Below are positions 35,401-48,200 of a stretch of DNA of 64,000 nucleotides, piece by piece. Made by a program: the position numbers and the translations under genes. Where the stretch lies: contig NC_052517.1 in assembly GCF_014356525.2 (NCBI RefSeq), positions 4,499,493 through 4,563,492 on the forward strand, given 5' to 3'. Origin of the DNA: Nilaparvata lugens. Taxonomy: Eukaryota > Arthropoda > Insecta > Hemiptera > Delphacidae. How positions within the stretch are numbered: position 1 is the first letter of the stretch; each line of letters opens with the position of its first letter. The notes beneath the pieces are model-generated. The model did not search any database and was not told where the DNA came from. It saw only the letters and a program-made list of their open reading frames with translations.

Positions 35401-36149
35401 TTTATATTTTTTTTTGTACTTAGGGTGAATATGGATTGAAATACAGTTGGATTCACTTAAAACTGCCAAACATTTCTTCAGAATAAAATCAATGCTTTTC
35501 AAAAAACATAGTAGAGAAACAGAGAAAATTTCAACACAGATCATTGATTTTTCCAAGTTTTCAAACTATATTTTTTGAAAAGTTGATATTATTTTTACGA
35601 AAAGAGATAACAGTTACAAGTGAATCTCACTGTATAATTTATATATACAATCATCAAAAACAACACAAATCTATGTATCTGTTTTGTTGATTGCATATTC
35701 AGTTTTAATATCATATAAAAAATCACTATAAATATTATTATCTCCATTGTTTAAAATGATTTACAGAGCTAGACATAGGTACAATGTCTGCTTTTCAAAG
35801 ATAGGCTGATTTTGTCAAAGTTTTTAAAAAATATTCAAACTTCTGTTTGTATCTTTTTTGTTACAATTTGTTTAAAACTCACTATAGATTTTGTACTTTT
35901 TTTGGCTGGTGACACAGGTGGTACATATATTTAAATATTGATTTCTGGTGGTTTGGAGTACACCTAAAATTTTCTAGTTAACAAATAACTTGAGTACAGA
36001 CAAGATGATTCAAAAATCATGAGTCCCATAAACAATAACGGAATTTCTCATATTATTTAAAATTGCTATTATGAAAAAAATTGATTATATCTTTCCTGTG
36101 TAGTGAAGAATTTAGATATCCATACTGAATAACATGAGTTGAAATTGTG
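32446..36149. other. AT-rich, repeat-poor stretch
   Basis: No coding region and almost none of the dispersed families. A G run lies at 34497-34509. It could be long 3' UTR or intergenic sequence of br (minus strand) but shows no coding signal. Confidence 0.35.
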
Positions 36150-36365
36150 AGAACAGTTAATAATTATTATTAAACGGAAATCCAAATTGAATGCTGTAAT
36201 TCACCCCGAAGACTTCTGCTACTGCAAATATTGACAACAGGGTAAACAGCTAGATGGAAATGTTTACCCTGTTGTCAATATTTGCAGTAGCAGAAGTCTT
36301 CGGGGTGATTTACAGCATTTAATTGGGATTTCCGTTTAATCATAATTATTAATTCATTAGCATTT
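36150..36365. mobile_element. Family H foldback without loop
   Basis: CCCCGAAGACTTCTGCTACT and AACAGGGTAAACAGCTAGAT, then their complements almost at once. Flanked by AATTATTATTAAACG-type words as at 27480. Confidence 0.65.
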
Positions 36366-38397
36366 GAATAATTGTAATATATCAGTAATTTCCATCTGTG
36401 AGAAATGTTCTGGGTCGATATCCTATGTCTTAATACAGGCTACAGTAGTGAATATAGTATATTGTAATTTGTGGATGTTACATTAATTTTGGTGATGGAT
36501 AAGAAAAAAATACTTTCTGGAAAAAGTAATTCCTCATTTTTCAGAAAAATTTTCTTCACATACTAAACAACATTGAACGATGTTCTATGCAGCGGAGAAA
36601 GTTTAAATATATAACATTATTATATTTTAGTAGATACCGAGTTGAATGAGAAACAAAACTACTGTATTTCTGTGGAACTTTTACTCATAAATTTGAGAAT
36701 ATTGTTTCAAATACATTTTTGTGACAATAAGTTTGAAACACAAAGGAATTGGAGATATTTGAACAACAAAGTTAGTGGAGATTGAAAATTCCCAACTGAA
36801 TTTTCAAGAATATATCTGCAAAAATGTTGAGAATATCAGTTTATTTTTGCAAGAAACTTTTAGAATATCACTTCATTTTTGAGACTACCACTAGAATTTT
36901 TCAAGAATATAAACTTGATTACTTTCCAAGAAATCAATCTAGAACATAATAAATATTATACCACCGATATCACCAGCATATCTATAATATTTTTAAGCTT
37001 AAATTAGACCATTTAAAATTTGTCGTCATCAATTATTATCAGCTTGGTGAAAACGTATAAAAATTTACAATCGATTTATTATCGTCTTTACAATTGCAAA
37101 GTACATTGGAATAGGAAGTTGAACAGCTTCACATATTATAATAGTTCATCTATTGGGAACGATTTTCATCTAATTCTTTCTTCAGTTAGAATTTGAACAC
37201 TTGTGCTTGGTTATTTCTTCATTGTAGAACTTTAAGTATTATAATAATATTACTGTATTGAAAAGAGGGTGATATTGTTACAGCTGTTTCTTATATCTGA
37301 CAATGTTGGATTTCTATTGTAAATTGTGAATATATGTGTGTGTGAGCATGAAAAGAGATAGAAGGGAAAGAGAAGAAGAAGAAGAAGAAGAAGAAGAAGA
37401 GAAGAAAAAGACGAAGAAGAAAAGTTACAGTGAGAAAGAAAGTGCCTGAATGTTGGGAAGTACTCTAGTGAAAATTATTTTCAAACTGTCAGCAACTCTC
37501 CATAGATAACATAGCTGTTTCCGATTCAATTAATGCTGACAGTTTAAAGTGAATTTCACAAAATATGTAAGAGCTATGTAGACTGGGTACAATGCGAACT
37601 ACTGTTAAAATTTTCACTTTTACCGGTACAAATATAAATTATTTAAAAAAATATCTTTTTCCATCACCCTAGAGTGAGCGGCGATTGAACATTGCGTGGA
37701 TAATTTTCATTATTTCTACTACACTAACATTTATGTAACACAAAATTTTGTAATTTTTGTACAAAATCATTGGAATGTCGAGTTCATTTTTGTAGCTAAG
37801 TTTCTGGGAATTTCCATTCACTAGCACTGAGAAGTGTTACAAGAACAGTTATCAATTTTCTCAAACTTCTCCAAAGTTTTCAGTGAATTTTTCAATGTTC
37901 TCGAAAGAATTCTAGTGATCTATATAGTTTATGAGTATCATACACACTGAACCCCCATAAATTTGACACAATAATTACTTACATTATAAAAAATTAATAC
38001 ATAAATTTTCACAATTTTCAAGACAAATTCTGATATGAAATATTCATTGTACTATTCTGATCTTGATGTTTCATTAGACATATACATCCATCAAATTTTC
38101 ACATCCTATTTTAAAATTTTCAGACAGCTTCACCATGGAATTAACCCAATGATACTCTCAATATAAAATCCTTTCCTTGAAAAATAATCAGCGTTAGACA
38201 ATAAAATTATTAAAAAGTTGAATATCTTTGAAGTTACTTTTAAAAAATCGATGAAATAGATATGTTGGGAAATATGCTCATTTTTTAGTGTTATGAACAT
38301 AGATATTCATGGAAAAGTATAGAAGTAACTAGTTTTAAATTTTTTCAAATTAAATAAGAAGGTACATACAGTATCATAGAGGTGAAAGATACAGTAT
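36366..38397. other. AT-rich, repeat-poor stretch
   Basis: Contains a (GAA)n run (about 37371-37402) and a family J dyad (37450-37560). No gene is seen. Confidence 0.4.
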
Positions 38398-38790
38398 TGT
38401 AAGTGAAATGATACAATATCATGGAATAGAATGATACAGTATCATGTGAGAGAATGATACAGTATCATGGAATAGAATGATACAGTATCATGTGATAGGA
38501 TGATACAGTATCACGTGATAGGATGATACAGTATCATGTGATAGAACGATACAGTATCATGTGATAGGATGATACAGTATCATGTGATAGGATGATACAG
38601 TATCATGTGATAGGATGATACAGTATCATGTGATAGAATGATACAGTATCATGTAATAGGATGATAAAGTATCATGTGTGATAGAACGATACAGTATCAT
38701 GTGATAGAATGATACAGTATCATGTGATAGGATGATACAGTATCACATAGTAGGATGATACAGTATCACATAGTAGAATGATACTGTATC
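38398..38790. repeat. 23-bp minisatellite with GATAC-N-GTATC dyads
   Basis: About 17 units of GATACAGTATCATGTGATAG then GAT, with point variants. Each unit centres on the inverted pair GATAC/GTATC. The last unit is GATACTGTATC, the opposite strand form. Confidence 0.9.
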
Positions 38791-40191
38791 ATGGGTGGAT
38801 TTATTTCATATATAGTTAGAATGAGGGTGATATAAGCTTTGAAATATCTACAGTTGAAAATTGTGGAATCAGTTTTACAGAAAAAATGTCTAAAAAACGT
38901 TATTTAAGTAGTATAAATGTGGGAGTACAAAAAATGACAGTATTTATGAAATAATTGAAGAAAAATTAACCCTGAGTAGTAGTTTCCCTGATAAAACATG
39001 ACTATTACCTAACAAGAGACCTTGTAAAAGTGTATACAAAAACGGACCAAATTAAATAACACGTATATAAAAACAAACAGAAAAATATCTAAAATGAGGT
39101 AAACAATGTATAATGAGGTATAACTGCTCTGAGTTGAGGTATATCTATACATATATACTGAGGCAGTACAAACACCCTGGCTGGGCGTTCATACAAGGCT
39201 GATCCTAAAAGTACGGAGAATGCATGGAGTGAGGTTATGTTTGTTTATACTGGCAAGTAACAACGTTGGTTGTGAGGAAAATGAGTGTGAGTGAGTGAAA
39301 ACAAAAACTGGTTTCTCCGAACGGTGAGGTGGGGTGGATAGTTCCCACACTCACCGCTAGAGAGTGTTTGATTATGGCTTGCTTGTACACACACACTTAC
39401 ACACAGACACAAAAACACAGTGATTCGCATTACCCCCTGTATGTAATATCACAATATAGATATACATTTATCATATATGATATAAAAAACATGTTATACA
39501 TCACAATGCATAATATATAATACTCCATTTATCATAAATTATGAAGTATAACATGGAATCAATATATATATATATATATATATATATAACATACATGAAT
39601 AAACATAAATCATAAGCAGATACACATGTTTTAATGTATATGTGTGTAGGTGTGCAGTTAAATCTGTAGTAACTATATAATATGCTAACTGTCATTAAAA
39701 AATATATCTATGTATATATGTATCTATTATATTAGTATAATCATCATCTGTAAAAACTGTCACAGCTTAAGGTGGTGAAGGATGATTGTTTAGGGGAAAT
39801 AAATGAAAAAAAATTAGTGGAAAAAGATAAAGAAAAGATCAAAATACAAGATTAAATTATTGATTTTGCAATAGATGTGAAATGATTAAGTATAGAATAA
39901 TAATTTGATATGATATTGTCAATAGTACTGTTGAAAATGTGACTTGCAAAGCCACAAAACTGTAGTCTGATGTTTAGAATGAAAGGGCAATCAACAATAT
40001 TCAAGAGACTAAGGGCTGGTTTCCGAGCTCGGGATTTGGCTAAGTCCTAGACTTTGAACAGCTGGAGTCAGAAAATTGGCTTTCCGAAACAGGGCGTAGT
40101 CACAGTCATTGTCATAGTCACATTTGAATTAAATTTCAAAAAAAAAAAAAACTAGAAAATTAAACACAAAATAAAATAACGAGTAAATAGA
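38791..40191. other. AT-rich stretch with short microsatellites
   Basis: An AT run lies at about 39562-39588 and a CA-rich patch at 39390-39420. The word GGTTTCCGAGCTCGGGATTT at 40018 may start the foldback that follows. No gene is seen. Confidence 0.4.
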
Positions 40192-40405
40192 GTAAAGTTT
40201 CAGCTATTTTGAATTATTTAGATATGTTCAATTTCATCAAGGAAAAACCTTTCCAATTATAGGAAATGAGAAAATAAACACTGTGACTACTGTTATAAAA
40301 ACTGTAGTCACAGTTTTTATTTTTTTCATTTCTATAATTGGAAACGTGTTTCCTCGACGAAAATAAACATTTCTAAATAATTCAAAATAGCTGAAACTTT
40401 ACTCT
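40192..40405. repeat. Foldback element of about 210 bp
   Basis: Arms AGTAAAGTTTCAGCTATTTT and TTTCCAATTATAGGAAATGA are mirrored by their complements around ACTGTGACTACTG. Confidence 0.6.
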
Positions 40406-40959
40406 AGAGAATTAAACACGGAATAACTATTAGTGTGAGAAAGAGAAAGTTATGGAAGAGAAAGAGTGAGTGAGTGAGATGGTAAAACAATACTATTGTC
40501 AACAATTAATAAATTCATCTGTAGTTATTGTAAAAACGAAAATAGTAAGTCTATTGTTTGTAACATGGAACGGCACTATTGAAAAATAAATTCTGCATTT
40601 ACTGGTAAAAATTAAACAGTTTGAAAATTGAAACCAAAAGGTATGAGCATCATAATATATTGTAGTGTTGATATATATCATATATTGAGGGCAAGACAAA
40701 ATTTTCATACAGACACAAATCCAGAATTTCTATGTGAAATTCAAATTTCTCATCCAAAACTTGAATTTATACGCTCATTATTTTACATTGTAAAAGAAAT
40801 CTATACAACTATGCTATACAAGACATTATCAATAATTAAAACAACATGTGATGATTATGATTACAATTAATTATCATTATGCTAAACGGCCCACACAACT
40901 TTTCCAATAAAATACCTACAAACTTTTACACACATAACCTGCAATTACCACGACATTGT

Positions 40960-41101
40960 GGACAGTACGCTCCTAAAAGGAAGCTCAGTTTGATACACCA
41001 GAAAGGAGCTTGATACACACTAACTCCGTATGGACAGTGCGCTCCTAAAAGGAAGCTCATTTTGATACACCAGAAAGGAGCTTGATACACACTAACTCCC
41101 T
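40960..41101. repeat. 71-bp tandem duplication
   Basis: Two nearly identical copies of GCGCTCCTAAAAGGAAGCTC ... TTGATACACCAGAAAGGAGC ... TTGATACACACTAACTCC. Each has an AAGGAGC/GCTCCT-type dyad. Confidence 0.75.
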
Positions 41102-42679
41102 ATTTGTATATCTGTTGCATCTACAACAGTAACCTTCCCTTTCATGTTTCCTATCAATTTGAGCAAATCTTTAAGATAATTACTCCAATTCACTACAATA
41201 AACTATCATAGTATAGATCGTATCGCAATACTGCCAGCCTTTAATTTGAATAAACAAAACAATTAGAGTAAAATAAAACAAATTTATGGTAAAATCGAAC
41301 ACAGACTTTTCCAAATACTTTACTCCACCAAGTATCTTAGATAAGAACCATTTTTACAAGTTGTAGATATTGTTGATAGGTAGATTTTGAGAGAAACTAT
41401 TGTAACTTGTAACCCAAAAAAGGAAAAAGATTTGAAGTGAACAGCAAATCAATTTGAAAGTTACTACAAACCTTAAAATTTCACACCCCATAAATATGTA
41501 TTGACAATATTATTGGGAAATCTTTAAATTTTGAATAATTTGACTACAAAATAGAAAAATATGCATGTAATAAAGTTGATTGACAAATAATTTTGACAAC
41601 TAAACCACAATATAAATGGCAGATTTTCTGCTTACTGTAATTTTCAAAAATTCAAAACCAAATTTCTCTCACTTTTTGACTAGCAATGGACACAGCCTCA
41701 GCAAATTTCGAAACGCCCCTCGAAAAATTGTGTAATTCCAAAAATAAATTTAAACTTCCACTAAAAATATAATAGCTTACTTGTTCCAAAATTCACTAAA
41801 AGTAAAAGTGAGAATAGAATATTCAATAGAAAAAACATAGCCAAAAGATGGCAATAAATAGAATACTAAATAGATAAATAAATATAAAATTTCCTTCCAC
41901 AATCATAAAAATATCTAAACCAACAATTTTGAAAATAAAAATTACAGTAGCAGAAAAATCAACACATTTTATCTTGCAATACTTCAAAATAACCTCAAAA
42001 GCAGTTCAATATCAAAGATAGTTCCCTCTGGAATACCAAACTATCAACAATCCAAAAACTAGTAAAAACGATTCATAACACCTTTCCAGCCTAGTTACAA
42101 AGTTTTTTATAATAACACCAATTTCTTTATAAGAAACCAGCAGTATACATTTCATGTTTCCAGTAGATAAATTTTCAATACCATGAAATTGAGCTTTAAA
42201 TTTTGAACATCTAGTCTTTTCAAGAACATCCCCAAAAACAAAACACAAACAAGAGAGAAACTATAATCTAATATCACAATTATTTTACAAATTGAACTAG
42301 ATTCCTCAAGTGACATCCACTAAAAACTGTCAATATTGTTAAAAGAATAATGACAGTTGAAAGTTGATTTCACTTTAGTAGAAATGTTGTAGTTCTTCTA
42401 CGTCTCCTTTAGAAATAAAACTAACACAAAAACAGCAACCAAAATATCATAAAATTTCAAATTATTGCAAAAGGGCCGAAAACACAAATATAGTCATATC
42501 AATTTTATTGCACATGTCTAAAGGTACAAAACAATTTGTTCTAATTTTTCAAATTGAAACAAAAATTTTTAAAGCAAACTCAAGGACTACATGAACAGCG
42601 GACTCTAGTTGTCTTAAAATTTCTGTATACTGTGATATTTACTCTAAACTGTCAACTTTTCTCATAAATAAAAACATCG
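41102..42679. other. AT-rich stretch
   Basis: Only a family J dyad at 42300-42382 was recognised. Confidence 0.4.
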
Positions 42680-43150
42680 TTTACCATGTTTAACAAAATG
42701 TTAATAACTTAATCCTTATAGATTATATTAGATTGAACAGAGCTTGACAAACACATATGTTCATCATGTGTATGATAAGTTATGTTAAATCTAATAGAAT
42801 CTATAAGGATTGAGTTATTAAAAAAATGTTAATTTTTCCGTCCTTATAGATTCTATTAGATTGAACATAACTTATACCATAGCCACCTCTAATACAAGGC
42901 CCCAGCCTACAATATTGCAATGTCGCAGTGTAAGCCTAGAATCTAATTCATGATTGGTGAAAAAAGATCAGCTGGTATTTTTTTAAATCTTTTTCACCAA
43001 TCATGTATTAGATTCTAGGCCTACACTGCGACGTTGCAATATCGTAGGACGGGGCCTTGTATTAGAGGAGGCTATGCTTATAAATATGATGTGCATATGT
43101 GTTTGTCAAGCTCAGTTTAATCTAATAGAATCTATAAACACAGAAAAATA
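42680..43150. mobile_element. Palindromic element (family M) with a nested MITE
   Basis: Outer arms carry CTTATAGATT(A/C)TATTAGATTGA-type words in both orientations. The MITE at 42877-43076 starts CCATAGCCACCTCTAATACA, ends TATTAGAGGAGGCTATG, and is flanked by CTTATA on both sides. Confidence 0.55.
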
Positions 43151-44033
43151 ATGATTTTGTTAATAGCTTTGGTGTAAACGCAGCTTATGTCAGCTGACTA
43201 CTAGAACAAATCTGGGAAACTGATATTCAAAAAAGTTTCAAGTTAATCAGAACAGTTCTGATCGGATACAGATACAGTTCAAACTACAGTTAAGTAGTAG
43301 AACTACATTCAAACTGTGGTTCAGACTGTAAAAAGTTTGACAAAACTAGAATCACCTGCTCAGTTAGATCTTCAAACTATTCAAATAATGTGCAGGATTT
43401 TGAATCCACAAAACAACACAGAAACCAATACATTTTAAAGCTCAATTTCAATTTTTTCCCCACAAAAAACTTTTTCTACAGCAAACACTTGCTGTAGACT
43501 TGTCTAACCTAGATTATAACATAATAAGAGAGTAGTAGTAACCTGGTTGAAAGACAAAACTTGGGTTTGATAAAACCTTAAGCCGCTTCTAGAGTTGTTT
43601 TCAAGTTTCCTTGTTAAGAGTGTCACAAGGCAGGACTTCTGCTCAGAAATGACTGCCTACTATCAAAAATTGTTCAAAGATATACTACTATAGTAATACA
43701 ACATGAAATTGATGATGGAACCAAAATGGCTGACCCCTATGGTAGTGACTGACAGCTGCCAAGTCTTATCAACATCTCCAGTAGTCTTCAGAAGCTCTAC
43801 TGTTTTGCTCCACGTGTACAAAGACTGATGAAAGTTAGTAATAGTGGATCAAACAAATGGCAGAAGAAACAAAATGACGATTGAACCAGGCTGTTGGAAG
43901 AAACAAAATGGCTGAACTCCTGTAGTGGTGACCAAATATTGTTAACATCTTTAGATGGACATCAAATATCAACATCTTCAGCAGTCTTTAGAAGATCAGC
44001 TGTAGATGAAATCCTGATTGAAGCGTTAAACTA
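43151..44033. other. Region downstream of br with decayed repeat copies
   Basis: From about 43730 the words AAAATGGCTGA, AGCTGCCAA and AGAAGATCAGCTGTAGATGA show degenerate copies of the 44034-44989 array. No gene is seen. Confidence 0.4.
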
Positions 44034-44989
44034 ACTAGTTACAGGAACCAAGATGGCGGTGGTCTTAAATGGAGGCCATTCGCTTACAGTGGAGGTTGAT
44101 AGCTGCCAAAAATATCAATGATGTCTTTAGAAGATCAGCTGTAGACATCCTGATTGAAGCGTAAATCAAACTAGTTACTGGAGCCAAGATGGCGGTGTAT
44201 CCAAAATGGAGGCCATTTGCTTACAGTGGAGGTTGATAGCTGCCAAAAATATCAATGATGTCTTTAGAAGATCAGCTGTAGACATCCTGATTGAAGCGTA
44301 AATCAAACTAGTTACTGGAGCCAAGATGGCGGTGGATCCAAAATGGAGGCCATTCGCTTACAGTGGAGGTTGATAGCTGCCAAATATCAATGATGTCTCT
44401 ATCAGTCTTTAGAAGATCAGCTGTAGATGACATTATGATTGAAGCGTGAAACAAACTAGTTACTGGAGCCAATATGGCGGTGGTCTCAAATGGAGGCCAT
44501 TCGCTTACAGTGGAGGTTGATAGCTGCCAAATATCAATGATGTCTTCATCAGTCTTTAGAGGATCAGCTGTAGATGACATTCTGATTGAAGCATAAAACA
44601 AACTAGTTACTGGAACCAATATGGCGGTGGACTCAAAATGGAGGCCAGTTGCTTTCAGTGGAGGTTGATAGCTGCCAAATATCAATGATGTCTTCATCAG
44701 TCTTTAGAAGATCAGCTGTAGATGACATTCTGATTGAAGCATAAAACAAACTAGTTACTGGAACCAAGATGGCAGTGGAGCCAAAATGGAGGCCAGTTGC
44801 TTACAGTGGAGGTTGATGGCTGCCAAATATTGATGACATCTTTAGAAGATCAGCTGTAGACATCCTTTGATCCAAGAGTTCTTCAGCAGTATTTGGAGAA
44901 TCAGCAGTAGACAACATCCTGATTGAAGCGTAAAACAAACTAGTTACTGGAGCCAAGATGGCAGTGGACCCAAAATGGAGGCCAGTTGC
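44034..44989 (-). repeat. Tandem array derived from the 3' end of the last br zinc-finger exon
   Basis: Units begin ACTAGTTACTGGAGCCAA at 44170, 44307, 44455, 44602, 44750 and 44939, with a variant start at 44034. Periods are 136, 137, 148, 147, 148 and 189 bp. On the minus strand each unit repeats the exon tail (KTS-IFG-QPPL pattern), the stop codon or a mutated form, and the adjacent 3' sequence. The 44939 copy overlaps the true exon end. Confidence 0.85.
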
Positions 44990-45276
44990 TTACAGTGGAG
45001 GTTGGTGGCCGCCGAATATCGACGATGTCTTGAGCAGTCGCTTGAGCATACCTGATGTGCCGCGATGCTGCAGACTTTTGTGAGTGGTGAGGCTGTTCTT
45101 GGTGCGATATCGCCTGTGGCAGAACTCACACACATACAGGGTGTCGCTGCGCTCATGCTTGTCCTGGAAGTGTCGCTTGAGCGAGTAGTAACAGGAGAAG
45201 GTGCGCCGACAGTAGGGACAGTCCTGAGGCTCGTTGATGCCGCCCGACAGTGGTGGAGGCATTAGCAGGCCGCCAG
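44990..45276 (-). CDS. br: br terminal zinc-finger exon C
   Basis: The acceptor GTGTGTTGAACAG precedes CTGGCGGCCTG; the split codon G|CT gives Ala. It encodes about 94 residues ending in TAA at 44990-44992. Two canonical fingers: CPYCRRTFSCYYSLKRHFQD-KH and CEFCHRRYRTKNSLTTHKSL-QH, both C-x2-C-x12-H-x4-H, followed by RGTSGMLKRLLK, a tail I remember as conserved in one Broad isoform (Z3 in some naming, uncertain). The last residues (SSIFGGHQPPL) look lineage-specific, and their DNA is amplified in the array just downstream. Alternative: another BTB zinc-finger gene, but the shared phase and linkage argue for br. Confidence 0.88.
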
Positions 45277-48200
45277 CTGTTCAACACACAACATACAACA
45301 CATTTGTAAAATATGAGATACAGAGATAGAAATACACAAATCAAATCATCGGTTATTGTCATAGAACATACAATATGTTGAAATAGATAAGCAAAAAGTG
45401 AAAAATAGTAGCAAATGAAAACTACATTACAACATGCCACCCAATAGTCATGAAGGCATTTAGGAGGCCACAAGCTGTTAGTTATTAGAAGGGAGTGATA
45501 GAACTATAATAGGCTAATTGTGAGAATGAGTGACATAAAAAAACTGCATGTTACAGGGCTGGGGCTATTAGAAAAAATCACAGGAAGAGTACATCAGTTT
45601 ATAAAGTTGAGTATAAACTAGAGTTGCCTAGCCAGGCTAATTCTTAATCATCTGAATGATGGAATCATCTTGATGGAGTGAATGTCACTCTACCAGCCAG
45701 GGGTGTAGGCATTAAGACCCACCGCGAAGTAGACCCATGCTAATCCATGCCCTGGGATGTTTTGTATACCATTGCTATGGAATTATTCATAATCAATCAG
45801 CTGACAAGTGGATTATTCATTGATTCATTGCATGCATTACACAGATGTCTGGAGAAGCTTAGCAATGGTTTACAAAACATCCCATGGTGTGGGTTGGAGT
45901 GGCATGGGTCTACTTTGCAGCAGGCCTAAAAGGCCACAAGCTGTTCAAAATGAACAATAAAATAGTTGTAAATTTGATACCATTTGATCACACAATTCCC
46001 AATCCAATTTCTTGGCTACCCAAAGTCAAATACTTGACTGTATTTTATATCATGGAAATATAGAAGGGTTACACATACATAGTGACTCATGTGAGCAAGG
46101 TTGTACTGTACCTGCACTCTCCTCACACCCAAACTCTGCCACCATCATCACCCCTGCCTCCCCCACCTGCTCCCTACTGGGTTAGAACTTGATGTCAGCG
46201 GCATGATGGTGGTTGCCGGCTGCCAGATGCGATGACGGAAACAGCGCCGCCAGTTGCGCAGCCATACCACCTGTCAACGTCCCACCGAGGGCGCCACTTT
46301 GTGTCCCACCAAAACTAGCCACTCCATCACGACTGCTGGGTCGCTGCGACTTGTGGTGGTAGGATGCAGTTTCACTGCCACCTCCCTCGCTGCCCGGCCG
46401 GGTTTTGTGGTAGGTGTAGATGTGTGTCATGAGTGAGTTGCGCGAACAGTAGACACGTTCGCAGATAGCACAGCGGTACTCCTCGTGGCGTGAGGCGTGT
46501 TTGTCGGCGACGTGTCGCTTGAGGCTCGCTTTGCTGCACAACACTTTGCCGCAAGCTAGGCAGGTGAACACTTTCCGCAGTGCTGCAGCCGCACCTGCCA
46601 CAGACAAGAGCACGTATCAGACTGGTGTTTAGGTGGGTGGAAGGTCGGGTTAGGTTAGGTAATTTTGAGAAATTGGGTTGTTGTGTTGGTGTAGTTGGAG
46701 ATCTGGTTAGGTAGTATCTGAGATATCAAGTTTTTTAGTTTGGTTGGTGTAGTTGGAGATCAGGTTATGTCAAATTTGAGATAGATGGTTGCTAACATTT
46801 GTAATTGGGTTGATGTATGGATGTCAGGACAGGTAGTATTTGAGATATCTGGTTTTGTAGTTGGCTTGATCTATATGGAGGCCAGGTATAATAGGGTTAG
46901 ATATACAACAGGGGTTAAATTAGAATAGAGATACATCAACTGAAAAGTGATTTCAAATTGTTTTGGAACTTTGAAGATTGTTTGATGATATTGATAAGTT
47001 ATTATAAGTGTATTTGGAATCGAATATAAAGGTCAATTAATTTTATTTGTATTAGATTCGTATATTACAGATGAAGTTTGAGGGTTTCAATTGGTTTATT
47101 CAAGGTTGGATGGACTAAAATTGTCCTGAGGAGGAGATTGAGGCTATTTGGAAGTAGTGGGATAATCTTGGAGAATGATGAGAAGTAAGGTGGATATACT
47201 TTGATTTGGGATGGTAAAAGTCAATAGAATTTAAGTCAAGTTATAAGAAATCTGATATCAATAGGAAATAGTCAGATATAAACAAGATAAGACAAATAAT
47301 CTTCATTGGAAATGAGAGGAATCAGATATGAAAATTAGAATAGGCTTCAGACAAACTAGTTATATCAACTGAATAGTTGAAAAGCTATATCATATTGTTT
47401 TGGAATTTTGGAGATTGGTTACAATATTCTCACAAACATGGGGAGAGGTAATTTGTCCCAACTACAATAAGGATAGAAACCAGGAATTCCAGAAAAGGGT
47501 GGAAGAGAAAAGGATTTTTAGGAATTCAAGCGGAAATAAAAACAAAAAATATTAATGTAACAGCTAGTTTTAAACTAGACCACCTAGGTGCACTTTACAC
47601 TAGAGCAATTATTTTTGTTCAATACAAATTCCGTTAAAACCAAAATGTTGTCTTATTGCAAAAAATATTCAAGGATGGGCAGGACACAAAAAAGGAACAA
47701 CAGGATGATAGGGAGTGGAAGATAGAAAAAGAGAATAGTTCAAGGCAAATAAATAGATTAATAACAAAATTTAGTTTAGTAATAACTTGTTGATATAGTT
47801 TTGGAAAAGTACATCCCCTCTGTAAAAGTTATCAACAGATTAAATTTGAATATAAACGGGAACCCTTGGAAAAAGAAGAGAGTATAGCAAGAGAAAAATT
47901 CAGGAAAAGGACAGGTGATCTTGAAATTTCGTTTCCAATTAATTTATCTCCGGGTTAGATTCCTAGCTTGAATTTTATTCCCAGAAATTCCTAGTCTTGG
48001 GGAGTAGTATTACTGGAAGAAAAACTGTGGGTGAGGGACGAGAGAGAGAAAGAAGGTTGGCAAAAGAGGGAAATATGAGAGAGAAAAAGGGAAATAAAGG
48101 ATAAAGAGGGAAATGAAGGAAAGTGTCACCACCTTCACCACATCATCAAGTGCTCCTTTCCTTTTTTCCTTGCTGTGCATCCTTTAAACCACAACCTTTT

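Noticed and set aside
38398..38790. CRISPR-like array
   Set aside because: Contiguous 23-bp units without unique spacers, in a eukaryotic genome; it is a minisatellite.
44308..44697. A 129-residue minus-strand frame next to the last br exon
   Set aside because: It is the tandem array derived from the exon tail, open only where the copied stop codon is mutated; not an independent gene.
45065..45265. Plus-strand frame opposite br finger exon C, and similar ones opposite exons B and the core exons
   Set aside because: Antisense shadows of GC-rich coding exons on the minus strand.
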